Shown piece by piece: positions 1 to 9,587 of a stretch of 64,000 bases of DNA. The notes under the pieces are model-generated. The model ran no database searches, had not been told where the DNA came from, and saw only the letters and a list, made by a program, of their open reading frames with translations. The DNA comes from an uncultured Pelagibacteraceae bacterium. GTDB taxonomy: Bacteria > Pseudomonadota > Alphaproteobacteria > Pelagibacterales > Pelagibacteraceae. The DNA lies in contig CACDZF010000001.1 of the NCBI GenBank assembly GCA_902557385.1, positions 124,001 through 188,000 on the forward strand. Reading direction: 5' to 3'. The first letter of the stretch is position 1. The number at the start of each line of letters is the position of its first letter. The position numbers were made by a program, and so were the translations under genes.

Positions 1-2
1 AC

Positions 3-482
3 AAACAAATCTTATCAAACAAGGATCAATTGACTGTAGAATGGGCAGGAACTTATCGACATTACCATTCTGCAATGTTTAGAACTATACCTATCGGAAA
101 AGCTGACCCAAAACATTCTAAAATGCATGAAGCATGTATGGAAAGCTTAAAAAATTGCGAAAGCAAATTAAAACCAGGAAACAAAATTGGAGAAGTATTT
201 GATGTCCATGCAAAAACTTTTGATGATTTGGGTTTTAACAAATCTAGAATGAATGCATGTGGATATTCATTAGGAGCAACATTTTCTCCAAATTGGATGG
301 ATTGGCCAATGCTATATACAGGCAACCCGTATGTAATAGAACCAGGCAATATTTTCTTTATGCATATGATATTAATGGATTCAGATAATGAATTAGCGAT
401 GAATTTAGGTGAAACTTACCTTGTAACAAAGAATGGCAATGAAAGATTAGGTAAACAAAAGTTAGATTTGGTAATTCTTTAG
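3..482 (+). CDS. M24-family peptidase / ectoine hydrolase-like (DoeA-type), C-terminal part; 5' end outside window
   Basis: Frame is open to the window start; creatinase/Xaa-Pro peptidase-like C-terminus (ACGYSLGATFSPNW...EPGNIFFMHMILMD). Confidence 0.7.
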   Translation, partial: KQILSNKDQLTVEWAGTYRHYHSAMFRTIPIGKADPKHSKMHEACMESLKNCESKLKPGNKIGEVFDVHAKTFDDLGFNKSRMNACGYSLGATFSPNWMDWPMLYTGNPYVIEPGNIFFMHMILMDSDNELAMNLGETYLVTKNGNERLGKQKLDLVIL

Positions 483-1153
483 TTAAAACTATATTTTTTT
501 TCTAAAAATTTAATTAAATTGTGAATAATAAAAGTCATAAATAAATAAATACCTCCAGCAACAATAAATACCTCAATTGGCTTAAAAGTCGTAGAGATTA
601 TATATTTTGCAACACCAGTTAAATCCATTAATGTCACTGTACTTGCTAAAGAAGTTCCTTTCATCATTAATATAATTTCATTACCGTATGCAGGAAGAGA
701 TTGTCTTATAGCTACTGGTATTTGAATTTTATAAAAAATAATTTTGTTAGATATTCCCAAACTTTTTCCAGCTTCAATAATCCCTGGTTTAATAGTCTGA
801 AAAGCAGATCTTAAAATTTCTGAAGTATATGCACCTGTATTTAAAGCAAATGCTATAATTGCACACCAATAAGGTTCTTTAAAAACGACCCATAAAAAGG
901 TTGACCTAAAATATTCTATTTGTCCTAAACCAAAATAGATAATAAATATTTGAACAAGTAATGGTGTTCCTCTAAAAACATAAGAGTATCCATAAGCAAA
1001 TTTATTTAAAAATATATTTTTATTTAACCTAAGAATTGCAAAGAGCAGACCAATAAATAAACCAAAAAATAAAGATAAAGATAATAATTTTAACGTTACA
1101 ACAGTAGCGCTTAATAACTTTGGGAGACTGGTTATCATGAGGTTAATATCCAT
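479..1153 (-). CDS. Polar amino-acid ABC transporter permease
   Basis: HisM/ArtM-like permease, EAGKSLG...AYGNEIILMMKGTSL motif; adjacent to second permease and SBP. Confidence 0.88.
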   Translation of the reverse strand: MDINLMITSLPKLLSATVVTLKLLSLSLFFGLFIGLLFAILRLNKNIFLNKFAYGYSYVFRGTPLLVQIFIIYFGLGQIEYFRSTFLWVVFKEPYWCAIIAFALNTGAYTSEILRSAFQTIKPGIIEAGKSLGISNKIIFYKIQIPVAIRQSLPAYGNEIILMMKGTSLASTVTLMDLTGVAKYIISTTFKPIEVFIVAGGIYLFMTFIIHNLIKFLEKKYSFN

Positions 1154-1845
1154 TAAAAGCCCCTACTATATTTAATTTCTAATCTATTAATTAACTTCAT
1201 GCTTAAAAATGTAAGTGTCAAATATAAAACTGCAGCAAATGAATAAAAGAAAAGTGGATCTCGTGTTGAGCCAGCTGCAATATATGATTGTCTCATGATC
1301 TCTACTAAACCGGTAACTGATATTAAAGATGTATCTTTTAAAGTTATTTGCCAAACATTACTCAAATTTGGAATTGCTAGTCTTAGCATTTGTGGCATAA
1401 TCACTCTAAAAAAATAAGCAAATCTTTTAAGTCCTAATACTTGTGAAGCTTCAAATTGTCCTTTATCTATAGATTGTATTGCTCCTCTAAAAACCTCTGT
1501 TGAGTATGCACCTGATATAATACCAATAGCAAATGATCCAGTTATAAATGCATTAATTTCGATATAATCATTATAACCAAAGATTGATGCCACAAACATA
1601 ACGGCACCACTTCCTCCAAAAAAAAATAAATAAATTACTAATAACTCTGGAACCCCTCTGATTACTGTTGTGTAAGAATTTCCGATAAAATTAAGGATTT
1701 TGTTTTTTGATAATTTGAGAGGAGTAAATATTAGTGCAAAAAGAAAACCTATTAACATTGCTGTTATTGAGACAGCAATAGTCATTAGAGTGGCTATAAA
1801 TAATTCATCACCCCAACCTGTTTTTCCAAATGCTAGAAGTTCCAT
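1153..1845 (-). CDS. Polar amino-acid ABC transporter permease
   Basis: HisQ-like; EASQVLGLKR...LSNVWQITLKDTSL motif. Confidence 0.88.
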   Translation of the reverse strand: MELLAFGKTGWGDELFIATLMTIAVSITAMLIGFLFALIFTPLKLSKNKILNFIGNSYTTVIRGVPELLVIYLFFFGGSGAVMFVASIFGYNDYIEINAFITGSFAIGIISGAYSTEVFRGAIQSIDKGQFEASQVLGLKRFAYFFRVIMPQMLRLAIPNLSNVWQITLKDTSLISVTGLVEIMRQSYIAAGSTRDPLFFYSFAAVLYLTLTFLSMKLINRLEIKYSRGF

Positions 1846-1888
1846 AAGACTGGCGACTATATATTATAGTCGCCAAATCTAAAATTAA

Positions 1889-2728
1889 TTACATAGAAGC
1901 GTCGAAACCAAACCATTTAATAGCAATTCTACTAATGTCTCCATTTTTTCTTGCTTGATTAATGGCTTTGTTGAAAGCATTCAAGAGTTGAGTATCATCT
2001 TTCCTAATACCAACACCAACTCCATTACCAAATGCTCCACCTGAAAAAGTTGGTCCAACAAGAACAACTGGTTTTCCAGATTTTTCTGCATAATCGCTAA
2101 ATGCTACTGCAGCAGCTAATGCGGCATCACATCTTCCCGCTGCTAAATCTAAGTTAACTTCATCTTGAGTTTTGTAAGTTCTTACATTTACTTTTCCTAT
2201 ATCACCAGACTCTAAAAAGTTTTGATGAATAGTAGCAGTTTGTACACAAACTGTTTTACCAGCTAGTGCGGCTGTTAAAGTTTTAAGATCTTTTTTAACT
2301 GCACCTGTCTTTTTACCAAGATTAATTCCCTCAGAAGTTTCCATACCTTCAAGACTTGAACCTTTCATAACTGCTAATGAAGCAACTTCGTCTGCATAAC
2401 CTTGAGAAAAACTAATTGCTTTTTGTCTTTCTGCGGTAATCGACATTCCTGCCATTATTGCATCGAATTTTCTCATTATGAGTGCTGGAATCATTCCATC
2501 CCAATCTTGTTCTACGATTTCACATTGTGATCCAATGTATCTGCAAAGTGTCCAAGCTAATTCAACCTCAAATCCAATAAGTTTGCCTGAAGCATCTTTT
2601 GAATTCCAAGGAGGATAGGCACCTTCAGTTCCAATCTTTATTTTATCGGCATAAGAACTTCCGATTAATAAGAAAGATACAAGAACTGTTAAAATTGTTT
2701 TTTTAAATATATTCATAAATCCCTCCAT
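1889..2728 (-). CDS. Amino-acid ABC transporter substrate-binding protein (HisJ/ArgT-like)
   Basis: Signal peptide; IGTEGAYPPWNSKDASGKLIGFEVELA motif of family 3 SBPs. Confidence 0.9.
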   Translation of the reverse strand: MEGFMNIFKKTILTVLVSFLLIGSSYADKIKIGTEGAYPPWNSKDASGKLIGFEVELAWTLCRYIGSQCEIVEQDWDGMIPALIMRKFDAIMAGMSITAERQKAISFSQGYADEVASLAVMKGSSLEGMETSEGINLGKKTGAVKKDLKTLTAALAGKTVCVQTATIHQNFLESGDIGKVNVRTYKTQDEVNLDLAAGRCDAALAAAVAFSDYAEKSGKPVVLVGPTFSGGAFGNGVGVGIRKDDTQLLNAFNKAINQARKNGDISRIAIKWFGFDASM

Positions 2729-2774
2729 ATAAAAAATAATTATTTCACAATTTTGATGAATTAAAAAGAAAAAT

Positions 2775-3815
2775 CTAGTGATTTATTGAAGAAGAAAAAT
2801 TCCAAGAACAGTCGAAACTAGGTATATAAACTCTATCTAGGGTAGCATTTCCAAAATTTTTATTAAAAACTTTTAACCATTTGTCTACTTGTTTGGGTTT
2901 TTTATCTTGGCTTCCAACCTGCGCAGTTATAACTCCATTTGGTTTTAAAATTCTCACTAATGAGTCCATATTCTTTGCAGCTAAATCAATACAAAACTGA
3001 TCATCGTTTAAATCTACAAAAATTTTATCATACCTGTCATCTTCAACTTTTTTTATACTTTCAAATGCATCGCCCCAAACACATTTAACTGAATTTTTTC
3101 TGGTAGATTTATTTCCTATAGACCCAAGGTGCTTCTCACAAACATCAACAACTTCAGGATCCAATTCAAACCAATCTATATATCCAAAACCTTTTGATAT
3201 ACACTCTCTAGCTACTCCTCCATCTCCTCCTCCAATAATTGCTGCTGTTTCTTTATCTTTATTCAATTTTAAACCAGCATTAACAAATGTGCCGCTGTAA
3301 AGATGTTCGTCCGATGTAGCTACCTGAATTTCATTATCTATAAATAAAGATTTTCCAAATTGTTCTAGATCTAAGATTTCAATATGTTGTCCTACCTTGG
3401 ATGTAAAATCTTCAAGAACATTTTTTACTACATAGGATTTTCTTAAACCTGGGGAACTGTAAATGTCATGGTAAAGAGCAATAGTATCTCTATTAAATTC
3501 TTTTTTTACTATTCTTTTATGCTCTATTTCTTTTCTTATTATATCCAAAGCAATTGATGGAGACACTTTTCCACAAGTAAAGAAATCGAAACTAATAATA
3601 CTTTTTTCAGGAAATGTATGAAAACTTATGTGACTTTCAGCTAAAAGTGCAACCATAGTAAAACCCTGAGGCTTAAATTTATATTTTGATATTTCTAAAA
3701 CAGTTACTTTTGCTTTTTTAGCAATTTTATAAACTAACTTTTCATAAAATGAAGGTTCATATTCCTTTTTAGTACCAATAATATCTAGTGTTATGTGCTC
3801 CCCAACCTTAGTCAT
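2775..3815 (-). CDS. Fused S-adenosylmethionine decarboxylase (SpeD) - spermidine synthase (SpeE)
   Basis: N-terminal pyruvoyl AdoMetDC processing motif LLAESHISFHTFPE; C-terminal aminopropyltransferase motif AAIIGGGDGGVARE...D.NDDQFC. Confidence 0.9.
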   Translation of the reverse strand: MTKVGEHITLDIIGTKKEYEPSFYEKLVYKIAKKAKVTVLEISKYKFKPQGFTMVALLAESHISFHTFPEKSIISFDFFTCGKVSPSIALDIIRKEIEHKRIVKKEFNRDTIALYHDIYSSPGLRKSYVVKNVLEDFTSKVGQHIEILDLEQFGKSLFIDNEIQVATSDEHLYSGTFVNAGLKLNKDKETAAIIGGGDGGVARECISKGFGYIDWFELDPEVVDVCEKHLGSIGNKSTRKNSVKCVWGDAFESIKKVEDDRYDKIFVDLNDDQFCIDLAAKNMDSLVRILKPNGVITAQVGSQDKKPKQVDKWLKVFNKNFGNATLDRVYIPSFDCSWNFSSSINH

Positions 3816-3821
3816 AAAAAA

Positions 3822-4487
3822 TTATTCACTTTTATAATATTTTACTTTATCTAAAATTTTTTCCATCTCAGAAGATGAAAGAATCTTAGGTTCTCCTAAC
3901 TTTAAAGCAATTATATATTGATGACAAATATTTTCTACTTCTTGTGCAAGTTCAAATGCTTGTTTTAAATTTTGTCCGAATGCAACCTGACCATGATTTG
4001 ACATCAGGCATGCCTTTCTATTTTCTAACGAGTTAATAATATTTTTTGATAACTCAGACGTTCCAAAAGTTGCGTAATCTGCACACTTAATGTCGTTTCC
4101 TCCTGCTAATGCAACCATATAATGAAAAGCTGGTATAGGTTTTCCATGAGATGATACAGCTGTAGCATGAGGAGAGTGAGCGTGAACAATGGCTCTAGCT
4201 TCTGCTTTGTTGGTATAAATATCTTGATGGAAACGCCATTCAGAAGAGGGTTTTTTTCCAGAATTAAACCATCTCAAAAAATCTTTTTTTTCGCCTAATG
4301 ATAGAAAAACTATATCTTCAGGTTTAAGATCGTTATATTTTTTTCCTGAAGGAGTTATATAAAAGCCATCTACATTATTTTCAGTAGCTTTTACTGAGAC
4401 ATTTCCCGATCTAAGAGGTGATAAGTTTGTAGAATTAAGTTTTTTTGAAAATTCTATTATATCTTCCCTTATCTTTAGGTTTTCCAT
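3822..4487 (-). CDS. Class II aldolase, FucA-like; candidate 5-methylthioribulose-1-phosphate aldolase (Ald2-type)
   Basis: FucA-like PSSEWRFHQDIYTNKAEARAIVHAHSPHATAV..PAFHYMVALAGG; neighbours mtnA and mtnP. Confidence 0.75.
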   Translation of the reverse strand: MENLKIREDIIEFSKKLNSTNLSPLRSGNVSVKATENNVDGFYITPSGKKYNDLKPEDIVFLSLGEKKDFLRWFNSGKKPSSEWRFHQDIYTNKAEARAIVHAHSPHATAVSSHGKPIPAFHYMVALAGGNDIKCADYATFGTSELSKNIINSLENRKACLMSNHGQVAFGQNLKQAFELAQEVENICHQYIIALKLGEPKILSSSEMEKILDKVKYYKSE

Positions 4488-4669
4488 TATTTCTTTTTAA
4501 TTTCTTTTTCACAAAATTTCTTTGCTTCGTTTATATCAAAGTTTTCAACTGTATTTTTTTGTGCAACAATACAAGCTGAAATAGATTTATTTCTATTATG
4601 ATCACTAAAATTAGAAATAACAATCATACCAACTACTATTAAAACTACTATTAAAATATTTTTTTTCAT
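4487..4669 (-). CDS. Small membrane-anchored/secreted protein (60 aa)
   Basis: N-terminal TM segment, overlaps both flanking genes (translationally coupled). Confidence 0.6.
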   Translation of the reverse strand: MKKNILIVVLIVVGMIVISNFSDHNRNKSISACIVAQKNTVENFDINEAKKFCEKEIKKK

Positions 4670-5736
4670 TTAAATAATTTTCCTAAACCTTCTTCAGAAG
4701 CATCACAAATACCTTTTTCTGTAATTAGCCCACTAATATATTTTGCTGGAGTTATATCAAAAGCTAAATTCATTGCTTTACTTTTTTTTGGATAAATTAA
4801 GACTTTTTTAACATTGTTATTCTCATCCAAACCTTCGACATGTGATAATTCTTCTGAATTTCTTTCCTCAATTGGAATATCTTTAAAATCTTTTATATTC
4901 CAATCAATTGTTGAGCTCGGTAATGCCACATAAAAAGGTACTTTGTTATCATATGCTGCTAATGCTTTTAAATAAGTTCCAATTTTGTTTGCTACGTCCC
5001 CAGTTGAAAGAGTTCTGTCTGTTCCTACAATACACATATCCACCTCGCCTCTTTGCATCAAAATACCTCCTGTATTATCTGCAATAACAGTATTTGGAAC
5101 CTCTTCTTCGTTTAATTCATAAGAAGTTAAATTGGCTCCCTGGTTTCTTGGTCTTGTTTCATCTACCCATACATGTACGGGTATACCTTTTTTATGCGCA
5201 TGATAAATTGGGGAAGTTGCCGTGCCCCAGTTAATTGTTGCTAACCACCCTGCATTGCAATGAGTTAAAATATTTACTGTGCCTTTTTTTTTATTATAAA
5301 TTTCCTCAATTATTTTTAGTCCATTAATTCCTATATTTTCACAAAATTTAACATCTTCTTCACAAATTTCTTTTGCTTCATTTAATGCAATATTAAAAAT
5401 TTCATTGCTATTAACTCCTGATAATTTTTTCATCATGCGATCAACTGCCCATTTAAGATTTATCGCAGTTGGTCTTGAGTTGATTAATTCTTCGCTGGTT
5501 TTTTTTAAAAAAGATTGATCATTATTTTCTATAATTGCTAAAACTAAACCATAAGCAGCAGTCGCTCCAATCAAAGGTGCTCCTCTTACTTCCATTATTT
5601 TAATGGAATTTATTGCATCTTTGACTGTTTTAAGATCCTTAATTACAAACTTATGTGGAAGTTTTGTTTGATCAATAATTTTTACAATATTATTCTCAAA
5701 CCAAATCGTACGGTATTCTTTTCCTTCTATCTTCAT
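4666..5736 (-). CDS. mtnA: 5-methylthioribose-1-phosphate isomerase
   Basis: MEVRGAPLIGATAAYG, LTHCNAGWLAT, VGTDR, GTYLKALAAYDNKVPFYVALPSSTID motifs. Confidence 0.93.
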   Translation of the reverse strand: MKIEGKEYRTIWFENNIVKIIDQTKLPHKFVIKDLKTVKDAINSIKIMEVRGAPLIGATAAYGLVLAIIENNDQSFLKKTSEELINSRPTAINLKWAVDRMMKKLSGVNSNEIFNIALNEAKEICEEDVKFCENIGINGLKIIEEIYNKKKGTVNILTHCNAGWLATINWGTATSPIYHAHKKGIPVHVWVDETRPRNQGANLTSYELNEEEVPNTVIADNTGGILMQRGEVDMCIVGTDRTLSTGDVANKIGTYLKALAAYDNKVPFYVALPSSTIDWNIKDFKDIPIEERNSEELSHVEGLDENNNVKKVLIYPKKSKAMNLAFDITPAKYISGLITEKGICDASEEGLGKLFK

Positions 5737-6188
5737 TATTTAATTCTATTTAAACTTTCTGTTGGCCATGTTTTTTCTCTATCATACATTTTATCATGAC
5801 AAATTGACTTATCTGAGATTTCAATCCATGGGTCTTTATCTTTTACAAATATATGAGCTTGGGGCTGGATAGGATTTTCTAAAGTTTGAGTTCTTAGAGC
5901 AATTCTTCCCTTTGATACACCGTACCTACAAAAAACATAAACTCCACAAATAATACAAAAATATGCATGATACCCTTTTCCGCTTCCGGTAGGTAAATTA
6001 ATTGAGGCCACATCCCCAATGATTTTAAAATCTTCTTCCATAATCATTGTATGGATTACAAATGATGATCCGGTAGATATTTTACAATTTTTGCAATGAC
6101 AAGCTTGTGTAAATAATGGTTTTCCTTCAACTTTATATTTTACATTACCGCAAGTGCAACTACCTTTTAATTCATAATTTTTTTTCAT
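5736..6188 (-). CDS. GFA/CENP-V-domain protein (glutathione-dependent formaldehyde-activating family)
   Basis: GSCTCGNVKYKVEG...QACHCKNCKISTGSSF zinc-binding Cys motif. Confidence 0.85.
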   Translation of the reverse strand: MKKNYELKGSCTCGNVKYKVEGKPLFTQACHCKNCKISTGSSFVIHTMIMEEDFKIIGDVASINLPTGSGKGYHAYFCIICGVYVFCRYGVSKGRIALRTQTLENPIQPQAHIFVKDKDPWIEISDKSICHDKMYDREKTWPTESLNRIK

Positions 6189-7060
6189 TTTAAAACTCTA
6201 CCAGCAACTGTCTTGAGTTTATCTATTGTTTTTTTTGTCCTTTTTTCAGGAGCAGTAATGATAGCTACATCTAAACAATTGTTAGTTGGATCTTTTGGAT
6301 CAATGTGTTTTTCAAAGTTATCTATAAGATTTTTAATCATGTTCTTTGCCTTGGCTGCATTTCCTAAAAGAACTTTTATAACCTGTTGTACATCAACATT
6401 CTCATGATCAGGATGCCAGCAATCATAGTCTGTAACCATAGAAACTGAAGCATATCTAATTTCTGCCTCTCTTGCTAATTTAGCTTCTGGCATATTTGTC
6501 ATTCCGATTACATCAGCTTTCCAAGATCTATATAAATTGGACTCGGCTAAAGTTGAAAACTGTGGCCCTTCCATGACCACATATGTTCCGTTCCTTTGAT
6601 ATTCAATATTTTCCTTTTTAATAGCTTCTTCACATGCATTCATTAAACCATTTGATGTTGGGTGAGCCATTGAAACATGTGCTACAATCTCATCGTCAAA
6701 AAAAGTTTTGTTTCTTGCAAAGGTCCTATCAATAAACTGGTCAACAATCACAAATTTTCCAGGTGGCAAATCTTCTTTTAAAGATCCTACTGCTGATACT
6801 GAAACAATATCTGTGACACCTAATTGTTTAAGAGCATCAATATTTGCTCTAAAGTTAATATTTGAAGGATTTACAAAATGACCACGTCCATGTCTTGGAA
6901 GAAAATAAACTTCTTTATTATTATAAGTTGTTTTTAAAATTTTATCTGAAGGCTTACCCCAGGGTGTATTGATATCCAATAATTCCCTGTCTTTAAATTC
7001 TTCAACGTCATAAAGACCGCTTCCACCAATTACTGCTAATTTATTGTTTGCCATATACAA
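6185..7060 (-). CDS. mtnP: S-methyl-5'-thioadenosine phosphorylase
   Basis: IGGSGLYD, FLPRHGRGH, NINFRANI, MEGPQFST, IGMTNMPEAKLAREAE motifs. Confidence 0.93.
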   Translation of the reverse strand: MYMANNKLAVIGGSGLYDVEEFKDRELLDINTPWGKPSDKILKTTYNNKEVYFLPRHGRGHFVNPSNINFRANIDALKQLGVTDIVSVSAVGSLKEDLPPGKFVIVDQFIDRTFARNKTFFDDEIVAHVSMAHPTSNGLMNACEEAIKKENIEYQRNGTYVVMEGPQFSTLAESNLYRSWKADVIGMTNMPEAKLAREAEIRYASVSMVTDYDCWHPDHENVDVQQVIKVLLGNAAKAKNMIKNLIDNFEKHIDPKDPTNNCLDVAIITAPEKRTKKTIDKLKTVAGRVLK

Positions 7061-7095
7061 AAAATAATTTATTTATTTATATAACCCAAATTAAT

Positions 7096-7623
7096 ATGGA
7101 TTTAAAAGAATATATTAGATCAATACCAGACTATCCTAAAAAAGGTATTCTATTTCGAGATATTACAACGCTAATAAAAAATGAAAAGGCGTTTTCAGAA
7201 ACAATAAATATGATAGTTGAAAGATCAAAAAATTTTGAATTCAATAAAATAGCTGCAATTGAATCTAGGGGGTTTGTTTTTGCATCTGCTGTTTCATATT
7301 TGCTTAAAAAGCCATTTATATTACTTAGAAAAAAAAATAAATTACCTGCAGAAAGATATTCTGTTGATTTTGAACTTGAATATGGAACTGCCACTATAGA
7401 AATGCATAAAGATTCAATTAATAAAAATGATAGTGTATTAATTATTGATGATTTAATTGCAACTGGTGGAACAGCTGAAGCCGCAGCTAAAATTATTGAA
7501 ATGTCTAATGGAAAAGTGGCAGCTTTTATTTTTGTAATTAACCTTTTTGACTTAGGTGGCTGCAATAATTTAAAAAATAAAAATTATAAAGTTGAAAATT
7601 TAATCGAATTTCCAGGACATTAA
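7096..7623 (+). CDS. apt: Adenine phosphoribosyltransferase (internal ATG preferred over the track start at 7048)
   Basis: MDLKEYIRSIPDYPKKGILFRDITTL, ESRGF, LIIDDLIATGGT motifs. Confidence 0.92.
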   Translation: MDLKEYIRSIPDYPKKGILFRDITTLIKNEKAFSETINMIVERSKNFEFNKIAAIESRGFVFASAVSYLLKKPFILLRKKNKLPAERYSVDFELEYGTATIEMHKDSINKNDSVLIIDDLIATGGTAEAAAKIIEMSNGKVAAFIFVINLFDLGGCNNLKNKNYKVENLIEFPGH

Positions 7624-7625
7624 TT

Positions 7626-8522
7626 TTAGTCAAATAAAGATTTAACTCGATACCATGATTTTTTACCTACCATAGAATTTAAAAGACCTGAAAATCTTGC
7701 ATAATACATTGTCTGTTTTTTTTTATTATAAATTACTGTGAAAAAAATCATTTTAAAGAAAGATCTAATAAATTTTCCGAACAGTGAAAAAAAAGCATAA
7801 AAATAATTAGTATATTTTTTTTTATAATAAAATGCTGACCACATCCAATGCCAATTTCTAAACATTTCAGTTTCGATTGAATACTGTGGATCTGTAGCAG
7901 CTGATCCTTTGTGACCTAAATGATTGATTAATAAATTTGAACTACAGAAAACCTTACCATTCATTAATTTAATTCTTCTACACAAATCTGCTTCTTCAAA
8001 GTATAAAAAGAAATTTTCGTCAAAATAAAATTCAGTATTAATATTTTTTGTATCAAACAACATTGAACATCCTATAACAAAGTCAACTTCTTTAAGATTA
8101 AATTCATCAAACTTATTATGATTTGGACTCAAATCAAAACTTCCATATGGCAAATAGTGTGTTTGATCATTATATGATGGACCAATAACACTAAAATTTA
8201 TTTTTCCAGATAAATATAAATTAATTTCGTCAAAAAAATTTTTATTATATTCAACATCAGGATTTGAAATTAAAGCAAATCTAGTTTTTGTATTCTTTAG
8301 TCCTAAATTATTACCACCTCCATATCCTAAGTTCTTGCCAGATAAAATTACATTTACATTATTGTATTTGTTTTCAATTTTTTTCTTAAATTCTTGATTG
8401 CTAGAATTTTCTACAACTAAAATTTTAACTCCTTTTTTAATTGAATCTAAACAATTAAATAATATTTCTTCATTTGTTTTGAAAGTGACTATTATTACTG
8501 TTAAATCTTTAAGATTATTCAT
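7626..8522 (-). CDS. Glycosyltransferase family 2
   Basis: TVIIVTFKTN...NLGYGGGNNLGL...ISNPDV; rhamnosyltransferase-like. Confidence 0.85.
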   Translation of the reverse strand: MNNLKDLTVIIVTFKTNEEILFNCLDSIKKGVKILVVENSSNQEFKKKIENKYNNVNVILSGKNLGYGGGNNLGLKNTKTRFALISNPDVEYNKNFFDEINLYLSGKINFSVIGPSYNDQTHYLPYGSFDLSPNHNKFDEFNLKEVDFVIGCSMLFDTKNINTEFYFDENFFLYFEEADLCRRIKLMNGKVFCSSNLLINHLGHKGSAATDPQYSIETEMFRNWHWMWSAFYYKKKYTNYFYAFFSLFGKFIRSFFKMIFFTVIYNKKKQTMYYARFSGLLNSMVGKKSWYRVKSLFD

Positions 8523-8578
8523 TAATAAATTGTTTAATATGTATGATAAATGAATATATATATAATTGAAAAAAATCT

Positions 8579-9580
8579 ATGAAAATTTTTATTACTGGTG
8601 TTGCGGGATTTTTAGGAAGCCATCTTGCTGAAAGAATGCTTAGTATTGGTCATGAGGTTTTGGGAAATGATAATTTAATTGGTGGCGATTTAGAAAATGT
8701 TAACAAAAAAATTAAATTTTTTAAAACTGACTGTAACGATCTTGAGGGTATGGTAAAAATAACAAAAGATTGTGATATTGTTTATCATTGTGCTGCAACT
8801 GCCCATGAAGGACTATCTGTTTTTTCTCCTCATATTATTACAAATAATATATTTCAAGCGAGTGTTTCAGCTATTACCGCATCTATAAAAAATAAAGTTA
8901 AAAGATTCGTTTATTGCTCTTCTATGGCTAGATATGGAAGTCAAAAACCTCCATTTACAGAGGAGATGAGCCCAGCACCTGTGGATCCTTATGGTGTAGC
9001 AAAAGTTGCCGGTGAAAATATTTTAAAATTATTAGCTGACTTAAATGATATGGAGTGGAATATTGCAGTTCCTCATAATATTATTGGACCAAATCAAAAA
9101 TATGATGATCCTTTTAGAAATGTAGTTTCAATTTTTATTAATAGAAATCTACAAAATAAACCTGCAATTATTTATGGAGATGGAAAACAAAAAAGATGTT
9201 TTTCATATATTGATGACGTTATTTTCTGTTTAGAAAAATTGGCACTTGATAAGGAAATAAATAAACAAATTATAAATGTCGGACCAGATGAAGAGGAAGT
9301 AACAATAAAGGAGGTGGCAGAAATTGTTGCAAACGAAACAGGTTTTAATGAAAATCCAATATATCTAGCGGATAGACCTAAAGAGGTAAAATTTGCAACT
9401 TGTAGCTCAGAGAAGTCTAGAAAATTACTTAACTACAAAACAAAAACTACCTTAAAAGATGCTATTAAAAAAACAATCGAGTACATAAAAAAAAATGGGG
9501 TTAAGCCATTTAAATATTATCTTCCAGTTGAAATAATTAATGATAAAACACCTGAGTCTTGGGTAAAAAAATTAATTTAA
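8579..9580 (+). CDS. NAD-dependent epimerase/dehydratase (sugar nucleotide)
   Basis: FITGVAGFLGSHLAERML, SSMARYG, DPYGVAKVAGE motifs (SDR extended). Confidence 0.87.
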   Translation: MKIFITGVAGFLGSHLAERMLSIGHEVLGNDNLIGGDLENVNKKIKFFKTDCNDLEGMVKITKDCDIVYHCAATAHEGLSVFSPHIITNNIFQASVSAITASIKNKVKRFVYCSSMARYGSQKPPFTEEMSPAPVDPYGVAKVAGENILKLLADLNDMEWNIAVPHNIIGPNQKYDDPFRNVVSIFINRNLQNKPAIIYGDGKQKRCFSYIDDVIFCLEKLALDKEINKQIINVGPDEEEVTIKEVAEIVANETGFNENPIYLADRPKEVKFATCSSEKSRKLLNYKTKTTLKDAIKKTIEYIKKNGVKPFKYYLPVEIINDKTPESWVKKLI

Positions 9581-9587
9581 TATATTT

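Noticed and set aside
7131-7565. 144-aa minus-strand ORF opposite apt
   Set aside because: Shadow ORF within a well-recognised Apt gene.
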